Source: Meira nashicola
Lineage: Eukaryota; Basidiomycota; Exobasidiomycetes; Exobasidiales; Brachybasidiaceae
Direction: 5' to 3'
Assembly: GCA_001600355.1 (NCBI GenBank)
Contig: BCJU01000003.1
Location: 515,021 to 528,961 of the forward strand
DNA: 13,941 bases
In this document: one piece after another, positions 1 to 8,399 of the stretch
Numbering within the stretch: position 1 is the stretch's first letter
Layout of the letters: each line of letters opens with the position of its first letter
Position numbers and translations under genes: made by a program
Notes under the pieces: model-generated
The model's database searches: none
What the model saw: the letters and a program-made list of their open reading frames with translations, nothing else
What the model was told of the DNA's origin: nothing

Positions 1-180
1 AGAGAGAGAGAGAGAGATTCAAAGCCTACAACCATCCTTCATCAACCTTACAAGATACTGCTTTCCATCTCAGGGCGAGTCTCCTCGGTCCCATTCCGGA
101 GTATCAAGCTCAGAGAACTTGGTCAGGTGTTAGATTTGAAGTGGATCAGAGGGTGTGAGGGTGAAGGAGTAATGGTGTGG

Positions 181-333
181 AAAGAATGGTGGTATGGAGA
201 GAATGGTGGTGTGGAAAGAATGGTGGTGTGGAAAGAACGGTGGTGTGGAAAGAATGGTGGTGTGGAAAGAATGGTGGTGTGGGAAGAATGGTGGTGTGGA
301 AAGAATGGTGGTGTGGAAAGGTTGGTGGTGTGG
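181..333 (+). repeat. 17-bp minisatellite, nine copies
   Basis: Nine consecutive units of AAAGAATGGTGGTGTGG fill 181-333 with only scattered single-base changes (for example units starting at 198, 232, 283 and 317). Because 17 is not a multiple of 3, all three frames stay open and read as Trp/Val/Gly-rich repeats, which gives false open reading frames on both strands. The corresponding place in the right arm (about 13419-13441) has only about one unit, so the tract expanded in the left arm or contracted in the right one. Confidence 0.95.
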
Positions 334-510
334 AAGAAGGGAGTAGTGAAGATGTTTATGAGGTGGGAAGAATAGAATCAATTCTCAAAAACAAGGCTTC
401 TTTTTAGTAATTCGAGAGCATATAAGCCTGCCCCGCCATTGTGCATATCCTGCAAGAGTATTGATCGACTATCCAATAGGACGAAATATAGTATGGCTGA
501 TAAAGATATA

Positions 511-612
511 ATCATCCAAAGAACCATTTCGATAATGATAGAGCGGGAACCAATTGATGTGATCATCCAATGAACCATCTCGAAAATGATAGAGCAGGAT
601 CCAATACCTTCC
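511..612 (+). repeat. 51-bp tandem duplication in the left arm
   Basis: Two head-to-tail copies with a 51-bp period start with ATCATCCAA at 511 and 562. They share the AATGATAGAGC segment and differ at several positions. The right arm has only one copy (around 13200-13245), so the duplication arose or was lost after the arms separated. Confidence 0.85.
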
Positions 613-1040
613 GCAGGCTAGACAGTAGCATATATCGATCAATATCACTTAAAATCTACTGCTAACGTTCGCTGACCGTTGGATGCCATACCCGTCGAAT
701 AGGATTCAGTAACACATTGGACAAGTCCTGATTGACATTTTCATTGGAACCCTGTTGTTGGTCGTAGGTACAATAGATTAAATAAGCAGATAACACAATC
801 GGTGCGCTATATATGCATGCATATATGCAGGCATGCATATACGCACACGTGTCAGCATATCATAATCTCGATTCGCTTTCGATGGTGGTGGTGGTGATTA
901 TGGTGGTCGTCAAATCTTCTGTACATCCATCGATTTAAGCAAAGAATGCTTCCTTGAGCGAGCTAAACCTCATTCTGCTGTTGTAAGATAGATCAAGTTG
1001 GCAGTCTATTAGTGAATACTGCAACTAATCAGTCTAAGGT

Positions 1041-1894
1041 CAAGTCATCAATGGTCATTTGGTTGGTGATGGCAAGTGACTAAGTAGAATATAATTGTTA
1101 TTATTAAAATACCTTAGTGAGACTTATTGGTAGGCAGGCAGGTCAGGTCAGGTGATCAGGTGATTGATTAAATAATATTGTATTGAATTGTTGCACTGAG
1201 TAGTGATTACATTGCGCTATATACATATTCTACATATTCTATTCTATTCAATATTCTATTCATAGATAGACTATATGTACACGTGTCAGGATGTCTGCCC
1301 TTCAATAAATCTTTGCGAAGCATGATCCAGAATCGCTTTTGATAATGGTGGCGCTCATTATGCCAACACTGCTCTAACGCCTTTTTTTATCTTTAATCAT
1401 GTAGATTGCGATGTAGGCACTGCACCGCTATGAACAATTTTTAAGAAGATTTATGCAAGCCTCTATTCTTCATACATAGATCTAGATGCAAGCAAAAATT
1501 TCCCTGGTTTCGCGCCTGCAAAAAAAAACCTCCTAATCTTGACAAAAACGGAGCGGAAGTATCCTTGACAGCCACTCGGTCTGTGTTTTTTCAATCTTTT
1601 TACGATTACACGAAAACAGCGTCGACACAAAGATACTGTAAATATGCCTCTTTGTAGCGTATCGCAAGAGCGGATTTATTGCCCGTAAGCAGTGTAAAAT
1701 TAATAAACCATCTTTGACGTGCATTTTTTTATAAATCGCAGCAGAAGACAAAGAAGATCAAGGTGGAGAGAATGTCATCTTCCTTTACCACCACCAAGCA
1801 ATTGATTTGCATTTCCCTTTCACACTCTGAATGCTAATTTACAGTATTCGGGAACATTTCTTTCTTCATTTGATAGTAAGAGGTGGAACTCTTG
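1041..1894 (+). promoter_or_regulatory. Upstream region of the TRK gene
   Basis: No convincing gene is seen in these 854 bases. They hold short GGCAG/GTCAG repeats (about 1131-1163), an AT-rich tract, the degenerate arm copy at 1214-1352, and a poly-A run near 1520. A TATAAAT at 1730-1736 lies about 160 bases before the TRK ATG and is the best TATA-like candidate. A 72-codon minus-strand frame at 1533-1751 has no recognisable domain and is left out. The promoter role is inferred from position only. Confidence 0.45.
1214..1352 (+). repeat. Degenerate third copy of the arm's inner segment
   Basis: In the same orientation as the left arm, this stretch has GCGCTAT at 1214, an AT-rich simple-sequence section, ACACGTGTCAG at 1279-1289, then GCGAAGCATGATC and a GAATCGCTTT-GATAATGGTGG tail. 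The same blocks appear in the same order in the left arm (804-893) and, inverted, in the right arm. GCGAAGCATGATC is shared with the right arm but missing from the left, so this copy keeps parts of the ancestral unit. Similarity is clearly lower than between the two arms. Confidence 0.7.
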
Positions 1895-4800
1895 ATGGCT
1901 TCTACAGAAGATCGAACGAATACGTTGGATAGTACATATAGAGATTCAAGGAAAAGTAGAGGAAATGACCCAATCAATGATGATGATCAAGGGCGTTGTT
2001 CGAATGATATGACACGACCTCATCATTTGATAGATCCGCTGTCAAATATGAACAAAGTCGAAATAACACGTTCCAATGAGTCTAGATCAGCCAATAACGA
2101 AAATTCGCCATCGGAAGGATCAGGCTATGAAGATATAGAAAAGGTGCCTAGTTGCGGTCAACATTCATCAACAGACGAAAGGAGGGTAATGAAAAATCAA
2201 GTCAGCGTTGAAAATCAACATGATGGTTTAAAACGTAGACGATCTACTGTATCCAGCATAGCAGTGAAAGCTCGAAAATCTGTACCAAGCTTCTTAAAAT
2301 CGAAAAGAGGTTTTCTTCAACGGTGCAATTGGATCGCTGCATTTTGCAAGGAACATTTGAACTTTTATCGAATTCACCTTTTGGTTTTCACTTTTACGCC
2401 TTTGATATTTGCTGGAATATTTTATGCTTCGAATACGACCCCTATTGCATTCATCGATTGTTTGTTTGTTTGCGTTTCCGCGATGACAGTTACAGGTTTA
2501 GCAACTATTAATGTCAGTACTTCAACAGCATGGCAACAAGCGATTTTATTTTTTTTGATGGCCATTGGTAATATTACTGCTGTTTCTGTTACAATGATTT
2601 GGATCAGAAGACATTTCTTTCGAGTCAAATTTGATTCAATTATCAGAAGGAGTGCAAAAGCTCGTCAACGAATGAACGATGTTGAACTTGCTCATCAAAA
2701 GCAAAAACGAAAAGAATTGATCAGGTTGCAAAGGTTATTTGGTTTGAGAAAAAGAGGAAAAGATAGCCCAAACGGAGAAGAGGTTGATCTACAACGATTA
2801 CCAAATCAATCAAATAAACCAACGCCTCGTAGTAGTGCTTCAACTGATGAAATTGCTGAAGCTGAACTGAAAGCGGAAAGAGCAAATCGAAAAAAAGAAC
2901 GTCAACGAAAGAAGCATCAAGGTCCTTTGCGGGCAGATATGATAAGAAGGATGGATCAGCCTGCCGTTTTGATTAATCCTATGGGAGCCATTTCACACAA
3001 AATTGGTGAACCAGAAAATGGAAAGGATACGGTAATTGATGCATCATCAACAGGTAACAATGCCGGCGGTGGTATTTTGAATACAAACATGAATGGAGAA
3101 GATAATGTAAGAGAAAGTGAAGTTGGTGCAAATGTTGTACCCAATATTCGTATTGCAGAACCAACTGTTACACCTTCGCATTTGCGTCGAGCTTCGGTTA
3201 TTGATTCACCACTTCAAGCTCAAATATCGCCGCTCACTGGACGACAAACTCCTGAAAAGATGAATGAAGAAGAAGAGAAAAGGATGCATGCAGATCTTTT
3301 TTCAGTAAATGCTCCGCCAATCGAATCAGAAAGTGGATCAGCAAGAATATTAACCAATACACCAAGCAGTGCTGATGCAATAAGATCGCAAATGCGAACC
3401 CGATTCGTTGAAAATAAGAATGATTTAAAAGCTGATAATATACAACGTTCACGAAGGGAATCAGATCCACCTTTACCGTCACAATATTCTCATCATCGTC
3501 ATGGATCTGAAGTTCATTCTACTAAACCAATTCATTTACGAACGGATATGTTCCCTCGCGCTCAAACGATTGAATTTGCTGAACCTCCTTCGCAAACGCA
3601 TACTCATTTCTCAAATAATTTTGCAGCAAGATCAAGTTCTTTTGCCAATCCTCTTAGTTCTACCAATAATTCGTTTGGAAATGATCAAACATTGCGATAT
3701 CGTACTCCAACTATCGGTAATGAATTCGAACGTACGCCTACGATGATGACTCAACGTTCAGGTACATATGGCGGCGGTCAACGTAGAATAGGTGGTTCTA
3801 ATGGAATTCCTATCACACGAACGCATACAACTTCAAAAGAAAGGGGATTCGGAGGATTTCCTACTCCTATCGAATTAGCAGGAGCGGCCATTAAACGTGC
3901 TTTGCCACAAGTTCAAGAACGCTTTAAACGTTCTACAACTGTTCCAAGAACGTCAACTTTTGTTTCTGTTCAATCAATGGGCGAAAATGGTTGGGAAAAT
4001 GGTACGACAAGATCGGCTCCTTATTTAACTTTTGATGCTACAGTTTCTCGAAATTCACGTTTTCATCAATTAACAGAAGCTCAACGTGATGAATTGGGTG
4101 GCGTAGAATATCGAGCGATAGATTTATTGGCAAAACTTTTACCGATTTATTGGTTTGGAGTAAACTTTTTCATGATCATTTTAGTTGCTCCATGGCTTGC
4201 TAGTAATGGAGCGAAAAAGGTACATGACGTTATTGCATCTCAAGGCGTTAATGCTCCAAATACGACTTGGTTTTGGTTCTTTCAAGTGATTTCAGCTTAT
4301 AGCAATACCGGACTTTCTTTGATTGATACAAGCATGATAGAATTGAACGATCAATATTTAATGTTAATTCCAATAGCGATTTTAATCTTATTCGGCAATA
4401 CGGCATTTCCTATCGTTTTACGTTTTATGATTTGGATTTTATCATTATGCGTACCGAAAAAAAGTAGAACGTATGAAACTTTACGATTTTTATTGGATCA
4501 TCCTAGAAGATGTTTTGTTTATCTTTTTCCTTCTGCTCAAACTTGGTTTTTGTTTGCCATCTTATTGATTCTCAATTGTTTTGATTGGATCATGTTTCAA
4601 ATTTTGGATTTGGGTAATGCAACGATCGAAGGATGGACCATTGGCGTTAGAATTTTTGATGGCTTATTTCAATCAATAGCCGTTCGTGCAGCTGGATTTC
4701 AAATTGTAAGTTTATTGCAATTAGCGCCTGCTGTACAATTTTTATATATCATCATGATGTATATTTCAGCTTATCCTGTTGCCATGTCAGTTCGAAATAC

Positions 4801-5941
4801 GAACGTTTATGAAGAAAGATCTTTGGGAATCTTTAACGAATCTGTACCTGGCGATCAAGATGAACCTGAAATGGGTGGACCTCGAATTTGGGGAACTTAC
4901 CTTGCCGCACATGCACGCCGTCAATTAGCTTTTGATATGTGGTGGCTAGGATTTGCACTTTGGTTGGTTTGCATTATTGAAAGGGAAAATATTCAAGATC
5001 CTACAACGGATGGATGGTTTACCGTATTTTCTTGTTTGTTCGAATTAACTTCTGCTTATGGTACAGTTGGTTTGAGTACCGGAACTCCGATTGATGATTT
5101 CAGTTTATCAGGTAGATTTCATACATTATCAAAATTGGTCGTAATTGCAGTTATGTTGCGCGGTCGTCATCGCGGTTTACCTGTAGCAATCGATCGAGCC
5201 GTTTTACTTCCAAACGAATTGGAAATTGAAGATGATGCTCAAGAGCGTGCTTATACTATCGATGAGGACGGCTTCATTCAAACTAGATCTTCTTATCATT
5301 TAGGAAATGATGAAAATTATAGACAAATTAATGAAGATGAAAATAATACCGATCATCATCATCATCATCATCAAAAGGATTTAAAGGACTTCAATAGTAC
5401 AACATCCTCTACATACGTTTTACCTCGAACGTTTACTTCATCTTCACAACAAAATCGTTCAAATATGAACAACAATCAAAGCACGCCAAAGCTTACGCAA
5501 ACTCCTACGGGATCTTATCGCTTTCACCATGAAAAGAGCGTACCTATGATGGATTTAGACGAAATGCGTTCCAATGAAAATAATGAACACCTCTCAGCTT
5601 CATCACAAGCAGCACAAGAAGGTTTTATCAAAGGAAAAGGAAATGACCCTTTTGGTTTGTCTTCGATACGTGAAAGTGCTAATACGCCTTTACCCACACC
5701 ATCAGAGAATGAGTCTGATCATTTGGGAAATAGCAATTCAAACTTGAATAACCTTTCCAAAAGCAAATTATCTCAAACAGCAAATTACGAAAGAACTTCG
5801 AAAGAGTCTAATTTCGACGAAAAAGGAAAAGAAAAAGCAAAGGAAGAATTTGAGATTGATAAACAATACGAAATTCAACTTGCACAACAATATGGCAGCG
5901 TTACAGAGGATGAGGCAATACGTTTTGTTCAACACACATAA
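1895..5941 (+). CDS. TRK1: TRK-family high-affinity potassium transporter
   Basis: Plasma-membrane K+ uptake protein of the fungal TRK/HKT superfamily, 1348 residues, no intron. The four membrane-pore-membrane units are visible: the first at about 158-235 with pore TVTGLAT near 197-203; the second from about 745 with SAYSNTGLSL near 797-806 and then GNTAFPIVLR; the third from about 872 with AVRAAGF near 930; the fourth from about 1011 with SAYGTVGLS near 1052, followed by MLRGRHRGLP near 1086. The pore glycine is present in all four. A hydrophilic loop of about 500 residues separates units 1 and 2 and contains the LRADMIRRMD motif, known from fungal TRKs, near 344. The tail of about 250 residues is polar and carries six consecutive histidines. 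Start: in-frame TAA at 1877 precedes it, GTG at 1883 is not a eukaryotic start, so ATG 1895 is chosen despite a weak context (T at -3). It converges on the MFS gene. Confidence 0.95.
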   Translation: MASTEDRTNTLDSTYRDSRKSRGNDPINDDDQGRCSNDMTRPHHLIDPLSNMNKVEITRSNESRSANNENSPSEGSGYEDIEKVPSCGQHSSTDERRVMKNQVSVENQHDGLKRRRSTVSSIAVKARKSVPSFLKSKRGFLQRCNWIAAFCKEHLNFYRIHLLVFTFTPLIFAGIFYASNTTPIAFIDCLFVCVSAMTVTGLATINVSTSTAWQQAILFFLMAIGNITAVSVTMIWIRRHFFRVKFDSIIRRSAKARQRMNDVELAHQKQKRKELIRLQRLFGLRKRGKDSPNGEEVDLQRLPNQSNKPTPRSSASTDEIAEAELKAERANRKKERQRKKHQGPLRADMIRRMDQPAVLINPMGAISHKIGEPENGKDTVIDASSTGNNAGGGILNTNMNGEDNVRESEVGANVVPNIRIAEPTVTPSHLRRASVIDSPLQAQISPLTGRQTPEKMNEEEEKRMHADLFSVNAPPIESESGSARILTNTPSSADAIRSQMRTRFVENKNDLKADNIQRSRRESDPPLPSQYSHHRHGSEVHSTKPIHLRTDMFPRAQTIEFAEPPSQTHTHFSNNFAARSSSFANPLSSTNNSFGNDQTLRYRTPTIGNEFERTPTMMTQRSGTYGGGQRRIGGSNGIPITRTHTTSKERGFGGFPTPIELAGAAIKRALPQVQERFKRSTTVPRTSTFVSVQSMGENGWENGTTRSAPYLTFDATVSRNSRFHQLTEAQRDELGGVEYRAIDLLAKLLPIYWFGVNFFMIILVAPWLASNGAKKVHDVIASQGVNAPNTTWFWFFQVISAYSNTGLSLIDTSMIELNDQYLMLIPIAILILFGNTAFPIVLRFMIWILSLCVPKKSRTYETLRFLLDHPRRCFVYLFPSAQTWFLFAILLILNCFDWIMFQILDLGNATIEGWTIGVRIFDGLFQSIAVRAAGFQIVSLLQLAPAVQFLYIIMMYISAYPVAMSVRNTNVYEERSLGIFNESVPGDQDEPEMGGPRIWGTYLAAHARRQLAFDMWWLGFALWLVCIIERENIQDPTTDGWFTVFSCLFELTSAYGTVGLSTGTPIDDFSLSGRFHTLSKLVVIAVMLRGRHRGLPVAIDRAVLLPNELEIEDDAQERAYTIDEDGFIQTRSSYHLGNDENYRQINEDENNTDHHHHHHQKDLKDFNSTTSSTYVLPRTFTSSSQQNRSNMNNNQSTPKLTQTPTGSYRFHHEKSVPMMDLDEMRSNENNEHLSASSQAAQEGFIKGKGNDPFGLSSIRESANTPLPTPSENESDHLGNSNSNLNNLSKSKLSQTANYERTSKESNFDEKGKEKAKEEFEIDKQYEIQLAQQYGSVTEDEAIRFVQHT

Positions 5942-6042
5942 AATTCATCATCATTCTCGCAATATTGTGTTTTATTTGTTCTTCTCTTGCATTTGTACAA
6001 ATATCAAGATTCAGTTTACAATGTACTTATACTTATCTCCAA
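5942..6042. terminator. Shared 3' region of two convergent genes
   Basis: Only 101 bases separate the TRK stop from the stop of the minus-strand MFS gene, so both transcripts must end here or overlap. The stretch is AT-rich and contains the palindrome ATTTGTACAAAT at 5991-6002. No defined polyadenylation signal can be assigned with confidence; the role is inferred from gene orientation. Confidence 0.45.
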
Positions 6043-7893
6043 TCATATGATATATCGAATGCCTGGATGTCGATCACCTAATCGAGCGAATTCCTCATTG
6101 GTCAAATGCTCTAAATTCCAAAATGCTCTTGCTTCCTCATCGGTCAAAGGTTGGATTGGAAAAATTTTAACATCTTTTTCTTCATTTTTCACCGAATTTC
6201 CATCTTCATCTTCTTGGATTTTTGCAGGATAAATTTGCATTGCTGAAGCCAAAATGGATGGCTCGATGGATTTGATCGGAAATGCTTTTTCTCTTTTTTG
6301 ATTTTCGAACCATAAAACTACCGTTAAAAGTGAAGCAGAGATAACTGCGATAAATATACAAAGCAAACCTGCTAAATGAGCATGCCAAAATAAAGGAGCA
6401 TCATTCGGAGGAAATAAATTTACACTGATCAACGTTGCAGAAGTGTGACAGAGCATGCAAAGAGCAAGTGCAGCCATTTTGGTGTATTGAGGTCCAATAT
6501 TTCCCGCGCACCAAACAGTGATCAAAGTATTGCAAGGACCACTAAATCCAGCGATAATGTACATTGCGCCTTAAGTGACACTTTTTGAATGAATATCAAA
6601 AAAGATCATTGATTGGCCTATAGTGATAAACAATAAACATGGCAAAAGCAATAAAGCTCTCATCCCTTTTCGATCTGCCAAAATTGCACAAATGAACATG
6701 ATCAAAACCGAAAGTGCTAACGGACCAGCACTTAAAAGATTAATCTTTGCACCTTCATAGCCCATCTCTTTTATGATCATCGGACCAAAATTAGCCATAT
6801 TACTACTTGCTACTTGACTTGAAGCAGCAGTGATGGCATAAAGGTAAATTTTTAATTCGGTAAAAGGACGTAAAACTTGATGCCAAGTGAATTCGTTCAA
6901 TCTTCTAAGAGGACCCGATTGACGATGCAAATGAGAAATCCACTTTTTCTTTTCGAAAGGCTGTAAAACTGGAAATGAACTTGGTCGATAATTTTGTAAA
7001 ATTTTGACCACGAATGGCATTCGACTTGTGGCTCTTTGTGTTTTTCTCTCGTTTTCATCTTTGTAACGTGCACCATCTTGTTCGACAAGGTTAGGTAAAA
7101 GCCAATAACCCGGAAAAGAGATTAACATAGTCGTTAATCCTTCAACGCAAAACATCCATTGCCATCCTTGCAAGCCATCCATTCCATCTAATTGATAAAA
7201 TCCTGCAGTAACACATGCACCTATTAAACCAGAAATTGGTGATGCAAGATGGAGTAACATCAATCTAGTAGCAATCTTTTCCGTTGGATACCAACTAGCG
7301 AATAAAATCGTTATACAAGGCGAAAGTGAACCTTCAAACATTCCCAACAATAAACGTCCAAGTGCCATTTGGGTAAAATTGGTACAAAATGTTAGACAAA
7401 ATGTTGTTAAACCACACCAAAGAACAGTTGTAGGAATCAAACGTCTTGGTCGTAATTGCGCTAAAAAGATGCCGGAAATATAATGAAGGATCAAATAACA
7501 AGGAAAATAAAGCGATAAAAGGGCGGCAAATTGATTACCTTTCAAGTGTAAATCCGCATCAAGATCTCTTGCATGCGCTTGACCAAGATTATGCTTATCC
7601 AATTGTGAAAAGAAGTAAACAGTTACCGCAAAAGGTAAAAGGCGAACGTCTATCTTGCGTAAGATTTGACGATAAAGAGACTTGGTAAGACTATCTCCTT
7701 CAGTTGAAGATCCAACATTGCTTTGCATCATTTCTTTAAATGATAACAAATCATCCTTTCTCGTTGTCGTATTTAAATCGATTTCTCGAAATACCGTTTC
7801 TGATGAAAGAGGTTGAGCCACAGATGTTGCTCCACCATCAGTCGTATTCATCCTCAATGGATTTTGGTCGCCTTGTACAGAAGTGAATACCAT
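6043..7893 (-). pseudogene. MFS transporter (Dal5/allantoate permease-like), in-frame stop
   Basis: Major facilitator of the fungal anion:cation symporter (Dal5-like) group, whose members import small organic acids, vitamins or nitrogen compounds; the substrate cannot be told here. Reading from ATG 7893, residues 1-440 hold nine membrane segments, with SQLDKHNLGQA after the first, a RLLLGMFEGSLSP helix, ASWYPTEK, and LDG-GLQGWQWMF before segment 6. A TAA (6571-6573) follows residue 440 in the loop before segment 10. Two codons later the same frame continues for 173 residues with segments 10-12 and a family-like C-terminus (LGDRHPGIRY), ending at TGA 6043-6045. Full reading is 616 codons. No other damage is seen, so this may be a very young pseudogene, a read-through gene, a truncated nine-segment protein, or a sequence error. 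The ATG context is good (G at -3 and +4). Confidence 0.8.
6571..6573 (-). other. In-frame TAA inside the MFS gene
   Basis: On the minus strand the codons run AGT GTC ACT TAA GGC GCA ATG TAC ATT. The frame before and after is the same and both sides encode transporter sequence, so a single base change explains the interruption. No splice pair that keeps the flanking membrane helices removes it. Confidence 0.85.
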
Positions 7894-8399
7894 ATCAAAT
7901 AATAAGTTTGTGCGAATTTGTTCAACAAATTCAATGGGTCAAAATCAGACAAGAATGAATGAATAAATGCGCATATATACGCAAGCGCGGTCTTCAATTC
8001 AATTGCAAACTCAAAACGTTTCTTCATCCTCAACTCCATCCTTCCAACATCGCCCCTCCACGAACGCCTCTTTCGCGTCGCAAGTTGAATCAAGAACGTT
8101 TTCGTAAATACGATCACAGAGGGTATTCTTGGCCGAGGGGCGTTCTTCAAACACGGTTTGTAGCATGATCCGTGTTTTAACACCCATTTGCCCCGCTCGT
8201 TCAACACATGAATATGCACAAATCAATTAACTGAATGCTATCTGATGAAACGTGGACATCACACCGCCTCAAAGCATGCGGATATGCATACATCTCTTAA
8301 TCTCTACTTTTAGCCCATCATCACATTGGGATATGTGCAAAAAGCACGGCGCAGCATAGCATAGAGGCTGAATACATCTACATAGAACAACTTTTTCCT
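7894..8399 (-). promoter_or_regulatory. MFS upstream region
   Basis: A 506-base gap between two minus-strand genes: the 5' flank of the MFS gene and the 3' flank of the membrane-protein gene. A TATA-like GTATATATG (minus strand, 7973-7981) lies about 80-90 bases before the MFS ATG, next to a short GAATGAATGAAT run (about 7951-7962). Several short open frames cover 7854-8226 on both strands, but none has a recognisable domain or composition like the neighbouring genes. I see no RNA gene here. Confidence 0.4.

Larger units (their letters stand above)
1..1040. repeat. Left arm of a ~1-kb inverted repeat
   Basis: This stretch matches the reverse complement of about 12712-13622. The outer end starts in an AG run that pairs with the CT run at 13611-13622; the inner end fades after AATCAGTCTAAGGT near 1040. 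The best core, 598-810, is the same length as 12993-13205 with about six mismatches by eye. Differences concentrate in local repeats: a 17-bp minisatellite, a 51-bp duplication and ATGC-rich or GGT-rich runs. No convincing gene lies inside; open frames here follow the repeats and have no recognisable domain. The arm may continue beyond the left edge. Confidence 0.93.

Noticed and set aside
127..407. Overlapping open frames encoding Trp/Gly/Val-rich repeat proteins
   Set aside because: They are produced by the 17-bp minisatellite, which leaves all frames open; the right arm has no equivalent frame and there is no domain.
1883..1894. GTG start four codons before the TRK ATG
   Set aside because: GTG is not expected as a start in a fungal nuclear gene, and ATG 1895 follows in frame.
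6532..6668. An intron that would remove the TAA in the MFS gene
   Set aside because: A 40-base GTGTCA...TTTAG option shifts the frame and destroys segment 10. A 69-base GTTTAT...CTTAAG option keeps frame but has poor splice sites and deletes half of segment 9, which otherwise fits the family.
7854..8226. Short frames upstream of the MFS gene on both strands
   Set aside because: They overlap each other and the MFS start, lack recognisable domains and sit where the promoter should be.
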